Origin: Lachnospiraceae bacterium AB2028
GTDB taxonomy: Bacteria; Bacillota; Clostridia; Lachnospirales; Lachnospiraceae
Assembly: GCA_000621425.1 (NCBI GenBank)
Contig: KK211275.1
Location: forward strand, 62,001-126,000
DNA length: 64,000 bases
Reading direction: 5' to 3'
Below the pieces are notes generated by a model that was not told the origin of the DNA, ran no database searches, and worked only from the letters and a program-made list of their open reading frames with translations. Shown in pieces: positions 62,435 through 64,000 of the stretch. Position numbers and translations under genes: made by a program. How positions within the stretch are numbered: position 1 is the stretch's first letter; each line of letters opens with the position of its first letter.

Positions 62435-64000
62435 ATGGTAAAAAACAGGATAATAAAAAAAATCATAATAATACTGTTGGTTTCGTTTTGCGTGGAAATC
62501 TTTGTATTCAACATACGCTTTTTTCAGTCAGCACTTTATGACCGGGTACTACTTAGTGAGTCAAATACGATAGCAATAGAAAATGCGCATCTTCTTAGCG
62601 ACGGTTGTATAGAGCTTGACGATGGATACAGTGATTTTACGGTTACCATTGGAAACTTAGATAAAAGAATACAGAATATCCATCTGGATATAGAGATTGT
62701 TGACGAAGACAATACGACGGAAAGCATCAATAATGTATGCAATGTGTCTGTGATGGTTTGGGATGACGCACTTCATGAGAAAAAAGGAGAAGACGGCAAT
62801 ACATATCTTGACAGTGGACTATATGATCTGACATCGAAGGAAATTATTTCGCTTGTGCCTGAATCAGAATACATCTGGATTGAAACCTTTGGAAATGTAA
62901 AGGAAATAAAGCTTACTATTTCTGCAGCATCCGGAGTTGGAAGGGTGTTCAGGATCAATGAGTTATCTTTTAATGCGACACAGGAACTACATGTCTCATT
63001 TGTTAGACTTGCTGTGATTTATATTTTTTTGCTAATCTGCGATGTGATCCTGCTTGAGAAGGGTGTCTGGAAAGCTGATTGTGTAACTCCGGCAAAGTGG
63101 AAACTGATAGTTCCGATGGTGCTTTATCTATTGGTTGCTGTAGCTGCGTTTATGTGGACAATGGCCAATCCGGCGGTTTTTGGCCCCGACCAGAATGAGT
63201 ATGCGCCTCTGGCAAGGGCTTTGCTCAGGGGTGAAACATTTGTCGGAACTGCAGGGGAGTTTGTGAAGGCGGCAGAGGGCAAGATTGTCTTTTGGAGCAC
63301 ATATTCCCCGGAAGTAAAGTTTGATTATGCGTATTATGATGGAAGATTTTATGTATATTTTGGGGTGTTGCCATGTATAGTGTTTTTTCTGCCGTATCTT
63401 ATTGCAACCGGGCGTGATTTGCCTAATTTCATCCCAGTAGTTATGCTTTGCTTGGCGTTGCTGGCAGAAGTATATATTTTTCTTGGAATGCTTATACGCA
63501 GATATTACAGAAATACCCCATTTGTGGCAAGGTTGCTGATGACGGCGGCGGCCGGTGGCGGTACATATCTGGTCTCTCTGATCAGTGTGCCTAATCATTA
63601 TACGGTAGCCATTGCGTTTGGGGTGTTCCTTTCATTGGCTGGCGTGATGTTCTGGATGAGGGCTTTCACCGAAACTATGCTGAGTGGAGGGATGAATGAA
63701 AAAAAATATACGGTAAGGACAGGTTATCTGGCTGGAGGTAGCGTATGTATGGCAGCGGTATCGTTATGCAGACCGACACTCCTGATACTGGGAGTATCCA
63801 TATTGTTAGTTATAATGGCAAGGGATAGAAAAGTAATAGCAGGAATGGATAGGAAAAATATGCGTAGTTGTGTATTGGCAGTGACCATACCATATACTGC
63901 CTTGGCGTTGATGTGCTTGTATTATAATTATGCACGGTTTGGTTCACCTTTTGATTTCGGAGCATCGAAGAACATGACAACTATTCCATTTAATGGTGGA
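62435..64000 (+). CDS. large membrane protein, YDGKYYVYFG family, paralogue 3 (3'-truncated by window edge)
   Basis: An uninterrupted frame of 522 codons runs from ATG 62435 to the last base; the 3' end lies outside the window. The product begins with helix 1 ending EIFVFNIRFFQSALYDR, then an extracytoplasmic domain (about 30-175). Motifs shared with the other two copies follow: NEYAPLARALLRGETFVG, FDYAYYDGRFYVYFGVLPCIVFFLP, LPNFIP, and YNYARFGSPFDFGASKN near the edge. It starts 7 bases after paralogue 2 and has no clear ribosome site, so it is probably coupled. It is the third tandem-type copy. Confidence 0.78.
   Translation, partial: MVKNRIIKKIIIILLVSFCVEIFVFNIRFFQSALYDRVLLSESNTIAIENAHLLSDGCIELDDGYSDFTVTIGNLDKRIQNIHLDIEIVDEDNTTESINNVCNVSVMVWDDALHEKKGEDGNTYLDSGLYDLTSKEIISLVPESEYIWIETFGNVKEIKLTISAASGVGRVFRINELSFNATQELHVSFVRLAVIYIFLLICDVILLEKGVWKADCVTPAKWKLIVPMVLYLLVAVAAFMWTMANPAVFGPDQNEYAPLARALLRGETFVGTAGEFVKAAEGKIVFWSTYSPEVKFDYAYYDGRFYVYFGVLPCIVFFLPYLIATGRDLPNFIPVVMLCLALLAEVYIFLGMLIRRYYRNTPFVARLLMTAAAGGGTYLVSLISVPNHYTVAIAFGVFLSLAGVMFWMRAFTETMLSGGMNEKKYTVRTGYLAGGSVCMAAVSLCRPTLLILGVSILLVIMARDRKVIAGMDRKNMRSCVLAVTIPYTALALMCLYYNYARFGSPFDFGASKNMTTIPFNGG

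Noticed and set aside
1-64000. CRISPR array, tRNA or rRNA genes
   Set aside because: I looked for regularly spaced repeats, T-loop GTTCGAATC-type motifs and conserved rRNA segments and found none. Short tRNA-like genes are hard to exclude fully by eye.

Overview
The window looks like a chromosomal segment of a Lachnospiraceae-type Clostridium (Bacillota), possibly Butyrivibrio-like. The support is the gene-order blocks (rsmB-rlmN-prpC-prkC-rsgA-rpe; mraZ-rsmH-ftsL-pbp; asp23-nusB-xseAB-ispA-dxs-tlyA-nadK-recN), the strong GGAGG ribosome sites, sigmaA-type promoters, frequent AGG/ATA codons, and a low-GC but not extreme composition. This placement is an inference from gene order and protein style, not from a search. 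All genes but one lie on the + strand. I saw no tRNA, rRNA, CRISPR array, phage genes or transposase.

Layout. (1) 1-6911: an rRNA-modification, serine/threonine signalling and ribosome-assembly operon (rsmB partial, rlmN, PP2C phosphatase, PASTA kinase, rsgA, rpe), closed by a clear terminator. (2) 7013-11117: a small unrecognised ORF, a CstA-type transporter, and a large lipoprotein that fuses a HAD phosphatase to a histidine acid phosphatase. (3) 11215-13624: a STAS anti-sigma-factor antagonist and a membrane SpoIIE-type phosphatase, a partner-switching pair without its kinase. (4) 13712-22978: the division/cell-wall (dcw) cluster, led by a promoter and six 10-bp MraZ-type operator repeats. 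It lacks mraY, murE, murF and murG. (5) 23107-29821: prfC, a membrane-anchored transglutaminase-like protein, an amino-acid ABC transporter with an elaborate leader, and an EamA permease. (6) 29807-38933: a long housekeeping operon from a near-consensus promoter through asp23, nusB, xseA, xseB, ispA, dxs, tlyA, nadK and recN. It is interrupted between tlyA and nadK by a 201-bp non-coding element with imperfect terminal inverted repeats.

(7) 39014-64000: housekeeping genes (glgA, rqcH, an aminotransferase, a Nudix hydrolase, xerD, lepA) alternate with conspicuously AT-rich genes for very large polytopic membrane proteins. The last 10 kb is almost only such proteins. Three of them (53573-55837, 60307-62427 and 62435 to the window edge) are paralogues of one another. 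They share a post-TM1 extracytoplasmic domain, a YDGKYYVYFG-type motif and an RFGSxxDFG-type motif. A convergently oriented YfhO-family protein sits among them. Together they suggest a surface-glycan or teichoic-acid glycosylation locus built from GT-C-like enzymes.

The points I would look at first are the inverted-repeat element at 36108-36308, the paralogous membrane family, the HAD/histidine-phosphatase fusion next to CstA, the MraZ operator that runs into the mraZ ribosome-binding site, and the structured leader of the amino-acid transporter.
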